This document shows positions 50,250 through 58,575 of a DNA stretch of 64,000 bases, piece by piece (position 1 is the stretch's first letter; the number at the start of each line of letters is the position of its first letter). The DNA comes from Spirosoma rigui. Its GTDB lineage: Bacteria; Bacteroidota; Bacteroidia; Cytophagales; Spirosomataceae. Below the pieces are notes generated by a model. It ran no database searches. It was not told where the DNA came from and saw only the letters and a program-made list of their open reading frames with translations. The stretch spans positions 310,001 to 374,000 of the forward strand of contig NZ_CP020105.1 of the NCBI RefSeq assembly GCF_002067135.1, given 5' to 3'. The position numbers were made by a program, and so were the translations under genes.

Positions 50250-51920
50250 CTACTCTACCGGCAGGTAAATATTGAAGGTAGTCCCCATGCCGGGCTGGCT
50301 GTGGGCCGTGAGATACCCACCGTGATTGTCGACAACCTTCTTGCAAACGGCCAGCCCGATACCCGTTCCGGCGAATTCGTTGCGCCCGTGCAGCCGCTGG
50401 AAGAGGTTAAAAATCCGGTCGGCGTATTTCTGTTCGAAACCAATACCATTGTCGCGCACGCTGATGCTCAGGTACTCGCCCAGGGATTCAGGATACAGCG
50501 CTTTCATTTGCTCGTGGGAGAATACAGAAGCGCTGATTTGTACCTGCGGAACCCGGTCGTGCGGGGTAAATTTGAGGGCGTTGCTCAGCAGGTTCTGAAA
50601 TAGCTGCCGGAGTTGAATGGCGTTACCCCGAATAACAGGCAGCGTTGCCACCTCCACAGCGGCCTGCCGGTCGGTGATAGCGGTTTCCAGATCACCCAGC
50701 ACATCGTTGACCAGGGCGTTCAGCAGCACCATCCGAAAAGAGGGCTTCTCCGTGTTCAGACGCGAATAGGCCAGCAGGCCCCGAATCAACTCCTGCATCC
50801 GGCCCGTAGCAGCCTGCATCCGCCGGATGATATCCTGCGCGGGCGGGTCCAGCGCGGGCCCGTACTGCTCGGTAAGCATCGTACTGAACGCCTGAATTTT
50901 GCGCAACGGCTCCTGCAGATCGTGACTGGCTACGTAAGCAAACTGGGACAGTTCAGTGTTGCTACGGCTGAGTTCGTTGATGTTGACGGCCAGTTGCTGG
51001 CGGTTGTTTTCCAGCTCGTGCTGGGTGTGGCGCAGTTCTTCATTGTCGCGCATAGTTTGCTGAATCACTTTCTGCGCGTTAATATCAGCCATGAACCCGT
51101 TCCAGTGCAACAACTTCTGGTTGGCGTCGCGCAGGGGCGTTGCCGACACCAGGTGCCACATATAGTCATCCGTATCACGGTAGCGAATCCGCCACTCGCC
51201 CCGGAAGGGTAAACCTGTAGCAACACTGTCGGCCCAGTTCATGCGCACCAGTGGGCGGTCATCTTCGTGGTAAATAGTCAGCCAGCCCTCCTGGTTTAGT
51301 TCAGCAATGTTTTTGCCCGTAAACGCCATAAAGCCCTGGTTTACGTATAGCAGCTGGTTATCGGGTGTCAGCGAGAAGATCAGCAGAGGTAGTGAGTTGG
51401 TCATCTGCCGATATTGCTGCTCACTGAGCCGAAGCCGCTCGGCTAACTCCTGCAGCTGGTGGTTTTTACGCTTTATGTCGTCGTAGGGCGTAGCGGGCGG
51501 CTCCCGGCTGAATTGCCGCTTCCAGCCATCGATACGGGTCGTACTGACCGATTTAAAGTCCGATAATGAGCAAAACAGGTGGATGTCCGTTCCCCGATCC
51601 GTTACGGATACCGTCAGGTCGTTGACCAGACGGCGGGCGTAGTTAAGGGCATCCTCCGACTCGCTGTCCCGGTAACGGCGCCGGTCTTTCAGGTAGGCTA
51701 CCAGCTGCCAGCCGCGCTCATCGTCCGACCTCACCCCCAGTACCAGCGACCCATGCCCGCCGGCCGCCAGCGTAAGCCGGGCCACTTCCGACACCGCCGT
51801 GGCGAAGGTCGTTTGTGAAGCCAGCGACAAGCCCGTGAGTTCGGCCAGCTTCATGCTGCGCTTGTGGGCCAGTATCAGGTCCATTTCGTTGTCCAGGTTG
51901 AGCTTCGTCAGTTCATGCAT
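50250..51920 (-). CDS. Histidine kinase with N-terminal degenerate RsbT-like domain and PAS
   Basis: A 556-residue kinase starting at ATG 51920. Residues 1-125 align by eye with RsbT-type ATPases (QTTFATAVSEVARLTLAAGG beside QTKLSTAASELARNMLIHGG of RsbT). The N-box Asn is replaced (L49) and the D-x-G-P-G box is absent, so it should not bind ATP. A PAS domain (about 165-285) with a WHLVSATPLRD motif, a coiled coil, and HisKA with H333 (ASHDLQEPLRKI) follow. The HATPase_c has DNGIGF and GTGIGLAV. It is the last gene of the stressosome cluster, four bases behind the phosphatase gene. It is probably the output component, with the RsbT-like part docking to the stressosome. Confidence 0.87.
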   Translation of the reverse strand: MHELTKLNLDNEMDLILAHKRSMKLAELTGLSLASQTTFATAVSEVARLTLAAGGHGSLVLGVRSDDERGWQLVAYLKDRRRYRDSESEDALNYARRLVNDLTVSVTDRGTDIHLFCSLSDFKSVSTTRIDGWKRQFSREPPATPYDDIKRKNHQLQELAERLRLSEQQYRQMTNSLPLLIFSLTPDNQLLYVNQGFMAFTGKNIAELNQEGWLTIYHEDDRPLVRMNWADSVATGLPFRGEWRIRYRDTDDYMWHLVSATPLRDANQKLLHWNGFMADINAQKVIQQTMRDNEELRHTQHELENNRQQLAVNINELSRSNTELSQFAYVASHDLQEPLRKIQAFSTMLTEQYGPALDPPAQDIIRRMQAATGRMQELIRGLLAYSRLNTEKPSFRMVLLNALVNDVLGDLETAITDRQAAVEVATLPVIRGNAIQLRQLFQNLLSNALKFTPHDRVPQVQISASVFSHEQMKALYPESLGEYLSISVRDNGIGFEQKYADRIFNLFQRLHGRNEFAGTGIGLAVCKKVVDNHGGYLTAHSQPGMGTTFNIYLPVE

Positions 51921-51924
51921 ATGA

Positions 51925-52938
51925 TCAATAGATCCGGGCAATGGCAACCGACATGTCGTCGTTTTGCCGACCATACTCTTTATAAATAGCAGCCGCCAGA
52001 ACCATAGGGTCAAAGCGGATTGCATTAGGGTACCGGGCCGGGTTCCAGCGGCTCTGGATTCCATCGGAAGCCATTGCCAGACACTGCCCCGGCTCATAGG
52101 GCAATTCCTGTTCCTGTAGTGTCCTGGGCATGTTATACCCCAGAATACCGTTCTGGGCCGCGTAGCTTTTGGTATAGCCCTGCCCGTAAAGCTGGGTCCG
52201 GATGTTCCCAACCCCACATACCGTCCACTTCCGGCTGCCGAAGTCGAAAACAGCCGCCGTACCAACCAGCCCACGCGTGCCAATGGCAGCCCGGTGAATG
52301 GCCGTCAGCCAACCGGCGGGACTATTTTCGTTTTGCCGGGCCATAGTCCGGGTGGCCTGTTCAACAGCCTGGTGGGCCGCGGGACCGTGGCCAAGTCCGT
52401 CACCGAGAAACATACGCAGCGCCGTACTGGTCAGTTTGCAATAAAAGCCATCACCACAAGGCGTTTGGTCCACTTTCGACACCAGCAGCGCCTGAACGCC
52501 GGCCAGCGGGGTTATCGGCGTTGGAACGGGCATTTTCCGAAAAACCCGTATCAGCCCGATTGTCAGCCGGCCGGGCAGGGAATACAACTGAAAAAAATCG
52601 GCCAGCCGCCCAATAGCACCCAACCCCTGCCCCAGCGACCCACCCGTCGACACGCCGTCCATCATCATCCGGTTGGTGTCGATCATGCCGGGACCGCTAT
52701 CAGCGCTGATAATTTCGATTCCGGGACTGCCAGCGTCCGGTAGCGCCCGTATCAGCAACTCCCCCGCCTGTGCATACTTGACTAAATTCGAGCTCAGTTC
52801 AGCAATAATGATATCGAGTTCACTAATCTTATTCAGCGGAAAGTCCATCTCTTTCGCCAGCGCCCGAACGTCACGTTTTATGATGGAAACATAACTGCGG
52901 TCAACAACCGGATACGATCGATGGAGAGAATCAGTCAT
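51925..52938 (-). CDS. RsbT-like ATPase fused to SpoIIE/RsbX-type phosphatase
   Basis: A 337-residue fusion. The N-terminal part (about 10-135) is a serine kinase/anti-sigma HATPase with N box N51 (IAELSSNLVKYA) and G1 box ADSGPGM at 79-85, and seems intact. The C-terminal part (about 145-337) is a PP2C/SpoIIE phosphatase, with FLGDGLGHGPAAH (D180), ASDGIQSRW and the final NDDMSVAIA. In Bacillus, RsbX dephosphorylates RsbS and RsbR and resets the stressosome, so this is the probable reset enzyme, fused to a domain that could compete with or mimic RsbT. It overlaps the RsbT gene by eight bases. Confidence 0.88.
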   Translation of the reverse strand: MTDSLHRSYPVVDRSYVSIIKRDVRALAKEMDFPLNKISELDIIIAELSSNLVKYAQAGELLIRALPDAGSPGIEIISADSGPGMIDTNRMMMDGVSTGGSLGQGLGAIGRLADFFQLYSLPGRLTIGLIRVFRKMPVPTPITPLAGVQALLVSKVDQTPCGDGFYCKLTSTALRMFLGDGLGHGPAAHQAVEQATRTMARQNENSPAGWLTAIHRAAIGTRGLVGTAAVFDFGSRKWTVCGVGNIRTQLYGQGYTKSYAAQNGILGYNMPRTLQEQELPYEPGQCLAMASDGIQSRWNPARYPNAIRFDPMVLAAAIYKEYGRQNDDMSVAIARIY

Positions 52939-53359
52939 TGGTCCATTTGATAATCGTTACCCGGGTTCCTTCGCCCGGCTTGCTGATTAGTTGAAATTCG
53001 TCGGATAGCCGTTTGGCACCGGGCAGGCCCAGGCCCATACCGGTGCCGGTGGTGTAGCCCGATTGCATAGCCCGTTCGATGTCGGCAATGCCAGGGCCGT
53101 CGTCCGCGAAATACAGACGCATACCCGTTTGCTCACCCCGGCTTATCTGTTCGAGTTGTACGGTCCCGCCCCCGCCGTGTATGAGCATGTTGCGGGCCAG
53201 TTCACTGGCGGCCGTACTAAGCTTTGTCTGGTTGAGGGCGCTCATACCAAGCAGGAGTACCTGCTGGCGAATATGATTGGTTAGCTGAATCACATCACTC
53301 TCCTGCCGGATACTGAGTGTTTCGCTGGTTGTTACGTCAATCGTTGGTTGGCTCGACAT
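52931..53359 (-). CDS. rsbT: Stressosome switch kinase RsbT
   Basis: A 142-residue HATPase-fold serine/threonine kinase. The ATG at 53359 is used because residues before it are not conserved. Motifs are the N box N57 (ASELARNML), the G1 box ADDGPGI at 85-91, and the glycine-rich lid TTGTGMGLGLPGAKRL, all intact. RsbT is held by RsbS/RsbR in the resting complex and phosphorylates them under stress, then is released to activate a downstream partner. It overlaps the RsbS gene by 23 bases and the fused phosphatase gene by eight. In this locus the released RsbT has no RsbU gene beside it. Confidence 0.9.
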   Translation of the reverse strand: MSSQPTIDVTTSETLSIRQESDVIQLTNHIRQQVLLLGMSALNQTKLSTAASELARNMLIHGGGGTVQLEQISRGEQTGMRLYFADDGPGIADIERAMQSGYTTGTGMGLGLPGAKRLSDEFQLISKPGEGTRVTIIKWTND

Positions 53360-53735
53360 AGTTACTGACCTCGTTGACGGCTCCCGTTTTGCTGCGCAAC
53401 AGGTCAATACCTTTCTCCACATTCAGGGCTGTATAAATCCCCGACAAGGACAACCCCAATTCCACCAGTGTGATGGCCACCGCTGGCTGCATGCCAACGA
53501 CAACGGTAGCCGCATCCAGAATCCGGGCCATGCCCGCGATATTGCTGATGATGCGGCCCATAAATGAATCGATAATGGATACGGCTGAAATATCGATCAG
53601 AACCCCCCGGGCGTTGGTCTGCGTGATCCTGTTGATTAAGTCCGACTCCAGATCGAGCGCCAGCCGGTCGTACAGGTCAACCTGTACGGTAACCAGCAGG
53701 AACTGGCCCATTTTTAGAATAGGGATATGATCCAT
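53337..53735 (-). CDS. rsbS: Stressosome core STAS protein RsbS
   Basis: A 132-residue single STAS-domain protein. The phosphorylatable Ser is S57 in SIIDSFMGR, the same loop as S59 of Bacillus RsbS. Other STAS blocks are VLIDISAVS and VVVGMQPAVAITLVELGL. RsbS forms the core of the stressosome together with RsbR paralogues and binds RsbT. It follows RsbR by 12 bases and overlaps RsbT, so the three are translated together. Length matches the family. Confidence 0.92.
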   Translation of the reverse strand: MDHIPILKMGQFLLVTVQVDLYDRLALDLESDLINRITQTNARGVLIDISAVSIIDSFMGRIISNIAGMARILDAATVVVGMQPAVAITLVELGLSLSGIYTALNVEKGIDLLRSKTGAVNEVSNYVEPTND

Positions 53736-53747
53736 GAGCGGATTAGG

Positions 53748-54608
53748 TTAGAACGAGCTGGTCCCTGCTTTGGTTACTTCAATGCGCTGCGTTTTGAAGG
53801 CATGCTTGAGCGCACTGGACAGTGACGACTTGGTAACGACGTGCGACAGGTCGATGCCCAGGTGAACAATGGTTTGGGCGATTTCGGGCCGTATGCCGCT
53901 GATGATGCATTCGGCACCCATCAGGCGCGTCGCATTAACCGTTTTAATCAGGTGCTGAGCTACCATCGAGTCAACGGTGGGCACACCCGAAATGTCGAGG
54001 ATTGCAATGTCGCTACCCGTCCGGACAATTTCCTGCAACAGGTTTTCCATGACTACCAGCGCCCGGGAGCTATCCAGCGTCCCAATCAGGGGCATGGCCA
54101 GAATACCGTCCCAGATTTGAACAACGGGCGTCGATATCTCCGTCATCTCGTCGGTCTGGCGCATGATAACCTCTTCACGTCCCTGAATGAAAGTTTCGAA
54201 CGTAACGATACCGAGACTATCGACAAATTTACTGATCTTCAGAATATCGGACAGCAGCTGCGGGTAATCGTCCCGGCGCTCGTTCTGCATGACTTCCAGC
54301 AGCGCATCTTTTAGGCTGAATATGTACGTGCCGGTTTCGCGGGGCGTAAACCCTTGACGGGCCCGCGACATGGAGATACGACTGAGCTGATCGATCAGCG
54401 GGCTGAGCATCGGCGAGTCGGGCTGGGTCAGCGTGTCGTCCGTAACGGTATCGAACAGACAATCCAGAATCTCCGACGACTGCGACCGGAGGTCTTCATT
54501 AGTCATCAGATCGTCACGCAAACCACCATCTGCCAGTTGATTCCGCATCCATAGCGTTAAGATTTGATTTTTCTTCTGGCGTAAGGTGCCGGTGAGCGAT
54601 TGATCCAT
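53748..54608 (-). CDS. rsbR: Stressosome sensor RsbR (RsbRD-type N-terminus plus STAS)
   Basis: A 286-residue protein with an all-helical N-terminal sensor domain (about 1-145, RsbRD-like rather than the globin-like fold) and a C-terminal STAS domain (about 155-275). Candidate phosphorylation sites are T160 (EISTPVVQIW) at the STAS boundary and S214 (VPTVDSMVA), which aligns with the RsbS serine loop. GIRPEIAQTIVHLGIDLSHV is strongly RsbR-like. It is the first gene of the stressosome operon and has a good promoter box 21 bases upstream. The signal sensed by this N-terminal type is not known. Confidence 0.92.
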   Translation of the reverse strand: MDQSLTGTLRQKKNQILTLWMRNQLADGGLRDDLMTNEDLRSQSSEILDCLFDTVTDDTLTQPDSPMLSPLIDQLSRISMSRARQGFTPRETGTYIFSLKDALLEVMQNERRDDYPQLLSDILKISKFVDSLGIVTFETFIQGREEVIMRQTDEMTEISTPVVQIWDGILAMPLIGTLDSSRALVVMENLLQEIVRTGSDIAILDISGVPTVDSMVAQHLIKTVNATRLMGAECIISGIRPEIAQTIVHLGIDLSHVVTKSSLSSALKHAFKTQRIEVTKAGTSSF

Positions 54609-54629
54609 TTAGTACGTAGTGTTATTGGT

Positions 54630-54637
54630 CAAATATA
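54630..54637 (-). promoter_or_regulatory. -7 box of the stressosome operon
   Basis: TATATTTG on the minus strand is a full match to TAnnTTTG, 21 bases before the RsbR ATG. The -33 region is less clear. Confidence 0.52.
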
Positions 54638-54739
54638 GGAATCGGTGATCATTTTTTCACTCAGATCGGTAACCAGCCAGCGGTCGTTGGATAAGATTAT
54701 TAACTATAAACCGATAAGGGTGTACACGCTAGTAACCAA

Positions 54740-54769
54740 AAACCCCGCACCAGTGTTGGCGCGGGGTTT
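54740..54769 (-). terminator. Terminator of atpAG
   Basis: AAACCCCGC (54740-54748) pairs with GCGGGGTTT (54761-54769), followed by further T on the minus strand, 24 bases behind the atpG stop. The loop can form an extra short stem (CCA/TGG). Confidence 0.8.
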
Positions 54770-54793
54770 CTTAATTGAGTAAATTAGGCCAGA

Positions 54794-55675
54794 CTAAGCA
54801 CTGGCTAATGCTTCGGCACCACCCACGATTTCGAGAATCTCGGTCGTGATGGCTGCCTGGCGGGTACGGTTGTAAATCAACCGCAGTTCTTTCAATAGTT
54901 CACCGGCGTTATCGGTAGCCTTGTCCATTGCCGTCATCCGGGCGCCGTGTTCCGACGCGTTCGAGTCGAGAACAGCTTTATAAAGCTGCGTTTTCAGCGT
55001 TTTCGGAATCAGTTCGGTAATGATCTCGGCTTCGGTTGGTTCAAACGAGTAGTTGATGGCGGCCGTTGTACCAACAACGGGCGTGGCTACGATTGGCAGC
55101 ATCTGCTCCGTCCGAACGATTTGCATGGCTGCATTTTTGAATTCGTTGTAAACGATATCAACAACGTCGTACCGGCCCGACGCGAAGCCGCTCATGGCTT
55201 CTTCGGCGGCTGCTTTCACCGTGTTGAAACTTAACGAACCAAACGCATCCACGTGGTTGGTATTGACCGTAAAGCCCCGACGCATGAACGCTTCGGCGCC
55301 TTTCTTACCAATAGCCATGATTTCGACGTTACCCGAACGAGCCTGTGCAGCGTACTTCTCATCGATCAACACGAGGGCCGCTTTTACGGCGTTGGTGTTG
55401 AACGCCCCGCAAAGACCCCGGTCGGAGGTGATAACGATGATCAGTGCCCGACCAACGGCTCGTGTCTGCTTATACGGACTTTCTGCCGCCGTTTCGGCGC
55501 CGGCCGAAACCGTACCGAGCATCTGGCTTAGCTTCTGGGCGTAGGGCCGAAGCTGCGTGATATTGTCCTGTGCCCGGCGCAACTTCGCAGCCGCCACCAT
55601 TTTCATGGCTTTGGTGATCTGCTGGGTCGAGTTAATCGAGGAAATCCGGGCGCGTACTTCTTTGAGAGAGGCCAT
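54794..55675 (-). CDS. atpG: F1Fo ATP synthase subunit gamma
   Basis: A 293-residue protein of normal length for the gamma rotor shaft. The N-terminal helix is typical (SLKEVRARISSINSTQQITK AMKMVAAAKLRRAQ). The conserved VITSDRGLCGAFN block lies at about 82-94, and the C-terminal helix contains ARMTAMDKATDNAGELLKEL. It couples proton flow through Fo to ATP synthesis in F1. It lies 105 bases behind atpA on the same strand, with a low-complexity hairpin in the gap. The other Fo and delta genes are not next to it. Confidence 0.97.
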   Translation of the reverse strand: MASLKEVRARISSINSTQQITKAMKMVAAAKLRRAQDNITQLRPYAQKLSQMLGTVSAGAETAAESPYKQTRAVGRALIIVITSDRGLCGAFNTNAVKAALVLIDEKYAAQARSGNVEIMAIGKKGAEAFMRRGFTVNTNHVDAFGSLSFNTVKAAAEEAMSGFASGRYDVVDIVYNEFKNAAMQIVRTEQMLPIVATPVVGTTAAINYSFEPTEAEIITELIPKTLKTQLYKAVLDSNASEHGARMTAMDKATDNAGELLKELRLIYNRTRQAAITTEILEIVGGAEALASA

Positions 55676-55709
55676 GTGTGAGTCAGTGAGTCAGCGAGCA
55701 GAGGAATCA

Positions 55710-55755
55710 GTGAGTGAGTCAGTTCGTACGTACACGTTTGAACTGATTCATTCAC
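55710..55755. repeat. Imperfect low-complexity hairpin between atpA and atpG
   Basis: GTGAGTGAGTCAGTTC (55710-55725) pairs with GAACTGATTCATTCAC (55740-55755), 14 of 16 positions, around a 14-base loop. The left side continues as repeated GAGTCAGT units back to about 55679. It lies in the gap between two operon genes. Two other spacers in this window have the same kind of structure. Confidence 0.6.
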
Positions 55756-55780
55756 CGACCCATTCGCTCCCTAACTGAAT

Positions 55781-57358
55781 TTATGCGTATTGAGCCGCCA
55801 GGTCAGCGACTACTTTCTTGAGCGTGCCCGTAGCTTCGTCGGTCAGTTTGCCAGCCCGCAGATCGTTTAGCACGTTCTGATGCTGCGCGCTCAGAACCAT
55901 TGCCAGATTCGTTTCAAACTCCTTCACCCGGTTAACGGGTACTTTGTCGAGCAGACCGTTTACCGACGCGTAGATGATTGCCACCTGCTGCTCTACCGTT
56001 ACCGGCGAATACTGCGGCTGCTTCAGGATCTCCTGGTTCCGACGGCCCCGTTCGATGGTCAGCTTCGTCGATGCGTCGAGGTCCGAGCCAAACTTGGCAA
56101 ACGCTTCGAGCTCGCGGAACTGGGCCTGATCGAGTTTCAGGGTACCGGATACTTTCTTCATCGACTTGATCTGCGCGTTACCACCCACCCGCGATACCGA
56201 AATACCAACGTTGATGGCAGGCCGGATACCGGCGTTGAACAGGTTCGACTCCAGGAAGATCTGACCGTCGGTAATCGAGATTACGTTGGTCGGGATATAG
56301 GCCGATACGTCACCCGCCTGGGTTTCGATGATCGGCAGCGCCGTCAATGAACCGCCCCCTTTCACCCGGTCTTTCAGACTTGGTGGCAGGTCGTTCATGT
56401 TCTTGGCGATCTCGTCGTTCGAGTTGATTTTGGCGGCCCGCTCCAGCAGACGGCTGTGCAGGTAGAAAACGTCACCGGGGTAAGCCTCACGGCCCGGTGG
56501 CCGGCGCAGCAGCAGCGACACCTCGCGGTATGCAACAGCCTGTTTCGACAGATCGTCATAAACGACCAAGGCCGGACGACCCGTATCGCGGAAGTACTCA
56601 CCAATGGCGGCACCCGTAAATGGCGCGAAGAACTGCATGGGCGACGGGTCCGACGCGTTGGCAGCCACGATTACCGTGTAGTCCATGGCACCGGCTTTGC
56701 GCAGCGTCTGCTCCACCTGTTTCACCGTCGATGCTTTCTGGCCGCAGGCTACGTAGATACAGAACACAGGCTCTCCCTTGTCGAAGAACTCCTTTTGATT
56801 GATGATCGTATCGATCGCCACGGCAGTTTTACCCGTCTGGCGGTCACCGATGATCAGCTCGCGCTGACCCCGGCCGATGGGAATCATGGCATCAATGGAT
56901 TTGATACCCGTTTGCAACGGCTCGGTTACCGGCTGGCGGTAAATTACGCCCGGTGCCTTACGCTCCAGTGGCATCGAGAAGAGTTCACCCTGGATGGGGC
57001 CTAACCCGTCGATGGGCAAACCAAGCGTGTTAACCACGCGGCCAAGAATACCGTCCCCTACGCTTACGTAAGCAATCTGGTCGGTACGCTTAACGGTATC
57101 GCCTTCTTTAACCTCCGAATAGTCGCCGAGCAATACGGCACCTACGTTGTCTTCTTCGAGGTTCAGCGCCATAGCCTGAAGCCCATTGTCGAACGACAGC
57201 AACTCGCCGGCCTGCACTTTCGAGAGGCCGTAGATACGCGCTACGCCGTCGCCGATTTGCAGCACCGTACCGACTTCTTCGAGTTCAGCCTCGGTTTGCG
57301 TACCTGCTAACTGCTGACGCAGGATGGCCGAGATCTCGTCGGGTCTTACGGATTCCAT
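55781..57358 (-). CDS. atpA: F1Fo ATP synthase subunit alpha
   Basis: A 525-residue protein of full family length. The N-terminal beta barrel contains [17 protein letters not shown], the P-loop is GDRQTGKT at 171-178, and the signature [20 protein letters not shown] lies near residue 310. The C-terminal helical domain ends with a VADLAAQYA stretch. It is the noncatalytic nucleotide-binding subunit of F1. The gene has a perfect Bacteroidota promoter box 37 bases upstream, and no atpH, atpF, atpE or atpB precedes it, so atpAG form a separate transcription unit here. Confidence 0.98.
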   Translation of the reverse strand: MESVRPDEISAILRQQLAGTQTEAELEEVGTVLQIGDGVARIYGLSKVQAGELLSFDNGLQAMALNLEEDNVGAVLLGDYSEVKEGDTVKRTDQIAYVSVGDGILGRVVNTLGLPIDGLGPIQGELFSMPLERKAPGVIYRQPVTEPLQTGIKSIDAMIPIGRGQRELIIGDRQTGKTAVAIDTIINQKEFFDKGEPVFCIYVACGQKASTVKQVEQTLRKAGAMDYTVIVAANASDPSPMQFFAPFTGAAIGEYFRDTGRPALVVYDDLSKQAVAYREVSLLLRRPPGREAYPGDVFYLHSRLLERAAKINSNDEIAKNMNDLPPSLKDRVKGGGSLTALPIIETQAGDVSAYIPTNVISITDGQIFLESNLFNAGIRPAINVGISVSRVGGNAQIKSMKKVSGTLKLDQAQFRELEAFAKFGSDLDASTKLTIERGRRNQEILKQPQYSPVTVEQQVAIIYASVNGLLDKVPVNRVKEFETNLAMVLSAQHQNVLNDLRAGKLTDEATGTLKKVVADLAAQYA

Positions 57359-57395
57359 ATGTGTATTATGATTTTGAACGATTGATTTTAGGCCG

Positions 57396-57403
57396 CAAAG
57401 GTA
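57396..57403 (-). promoter_or_regulatory. -7 box of the atpAG operon
   Basis: TACCTTTG on the minus strand is a perfect TAnnTTTG match, 37 bases before the atpA ATG. T-rich sequence lies about 19 bases further upstream, where the -33 element is expected. Confidence 0.62.
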
Positions 57404-57708
57404 CGATTAAAATTCGATAAAAACGAGATAAACCCCTGAATTGCCGGTTAAATGATATACTTTTCTAATACTTCGTCAAAAGTGGCTTTCTGTGCCACGC
57501 GGTGCCCGTTACCGTTCGTCAGAATTTAACATTTTTTAAAGCATTAGAACGATTGAATTTCTGGAAATACTGTTAGTTTTAATGCTGGTAGGAATTTAAT
57601 CGGCAGACGAAATTTCACGAAAAGAACCGTCTGCCAAACTTTTCTTCTATCAGATCACGTTTTATCCATAATCAGTTCATTCTCATTACACCCTTGTTTT
57701 CAGTTCGC
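57404..57708. other. AT-rich divergent spacer, 305 bases
   Basis: Lies between the atpA promoter and the FKBP gene. It is the most AT-rich stretch of the window. An 8-base inverted repeat (57602-57609 with 57628-57635, GGCAGACG/CGTCTGCC) may be a weak terminator or operator for the FKBP gene. No gene found. Confidence 0.4.
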
Positions 57709-58479
57709 ATGAAGTTCAACCAATGGATGTTTGCCGGTCTTGTTTCGGCCGTTTTTATCGGTGGCTCCGCTACCGCACAAACAAAAAAGCCTGTCGCTAA
57801 AAAACCCGTTGCAGGCACAAAAGCTACTTCCGCAAAACCAACGACCGGCAGTTCCATCGTATCATCGCAGGATTCTATCAGCTATAGCATTGGTATGTTC
57901 ATGGCCCAGAGCTTGAAACAGCAGGGTATGACCGATCTGAACAACGCCCTGATTCAGCGCGGCATGGACGATGCCCTGAAAGGTCAGAAGACACTGCTTA
58001 CCATCGACCAGGCCGGCGATGTGATGAACACCTTCCAGCAGAAACAGTACGCCGTTCGTAATGCGGAGGCCATGAAAGTATCAGCCGAAAACAAAAAAAC
58101 GGGCAACACCTTCCTGGCTGAAAATAAAACAAAACCGGGTGTGACGACCACAGCCAGCGGTTTACAATATTCGATTGAAAAAGAAGGTACGGGCGCTAAA
58201 CCAACCGCCACCGATCGGGTTAAAGTACATTATACCGGCCGGTTGCTGGACGGGACGGTGTTCGATAGCTCGGTAGAGCGTAAGACACCCGCCGAATTTG
58301 GTGTCAACGAGGTCATTAAGGGTTGGACCGAAGCGTTACAACTGATGCCCGTTGGCTCAAAATGGAAGCTTTACATTCCGTCAGAACTGGCCTACGGCGA
58401 CCGGGGTGCGGGGCAGGATATCAAACCCGGCTCAACACTTATGTTCGACGTGGAGTTGCTGGACATAATCAAACAATAA
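57709..58479 (+). CDS. FKBP-type peptidyl-prolyl isomerase (Mip-like)
   Basis: A 256-residue exported protein. The ATG at 57709 starts the signal peptide (FAGLVSAVFIGGSATAQ); an upstream TTG at 57694 adds little. A Lys/Ala-rich segment (30-50) is followed by an FKBP_N helical dimerisation domain (about 60-140: SYSIGMFMAQSLKQQGM). The FKBP_C catalytic domain comes next (about 155-255: GLQYSIEKEGTG, DRVKVHYTGRLLDGTVFDSS and PSELAYGDRGAG). The order is as in Mip/FkpA, which fold periplasmic or outer-membrane proteins. It precedes a Prc-type protease by about 100 bases, and both may be envelope quality-control factors. Confidence 0.92.
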   Translation: MKFNQWMFAGLVSAVFIGGSATAQTKKPVAKKPVAGTKATSAKPTTGSSIVSSQDSISYSIGMFMAQSLKQQGMTDLNNALIQRGMDDALKGQKTLLTIDQAGDVMNTFQQKQYAVRNAEAMKVSAENKKTGNTFLAENKTKPGVTTTASGLQYSIEKEGTGAKPTATDRVKVHYTGRLLDGTVFDSSVERKTPAEFGVNEVIKGWTEALQLMPVGSKWKLYIPSELAYGDRGAGQDIKPGSTLMFDVELLDIIKQ

Positions 58480-58481
58480 AG

Positions 58482-58556
58482 AGCGAAAGAAAGACAGCGC
58501 GAAGGAGCGGACGACCCGTATGTTAACCCGCTCGTTCACTAGTTTGCTTTTTCGCC
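58482..58556. repeat. Imperfect low-complexity hairpin between FKBP and S41 genes
   Basis: 58482-58510 (AGCGAAAGAAAGACAGC...) and 58528-58556 can pair over 29 positions with about 19 matches, strongest at both ends (GCGAAA/TTTCGC and GAGCGG/CCGCTC). It fills nearly the whole spacer. It resembles the repeats at 55710 and 63350 in layout. Confidence 0.5.
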
Positions 58557-58575
58557 ATTAATCCGGGTAAAATAG

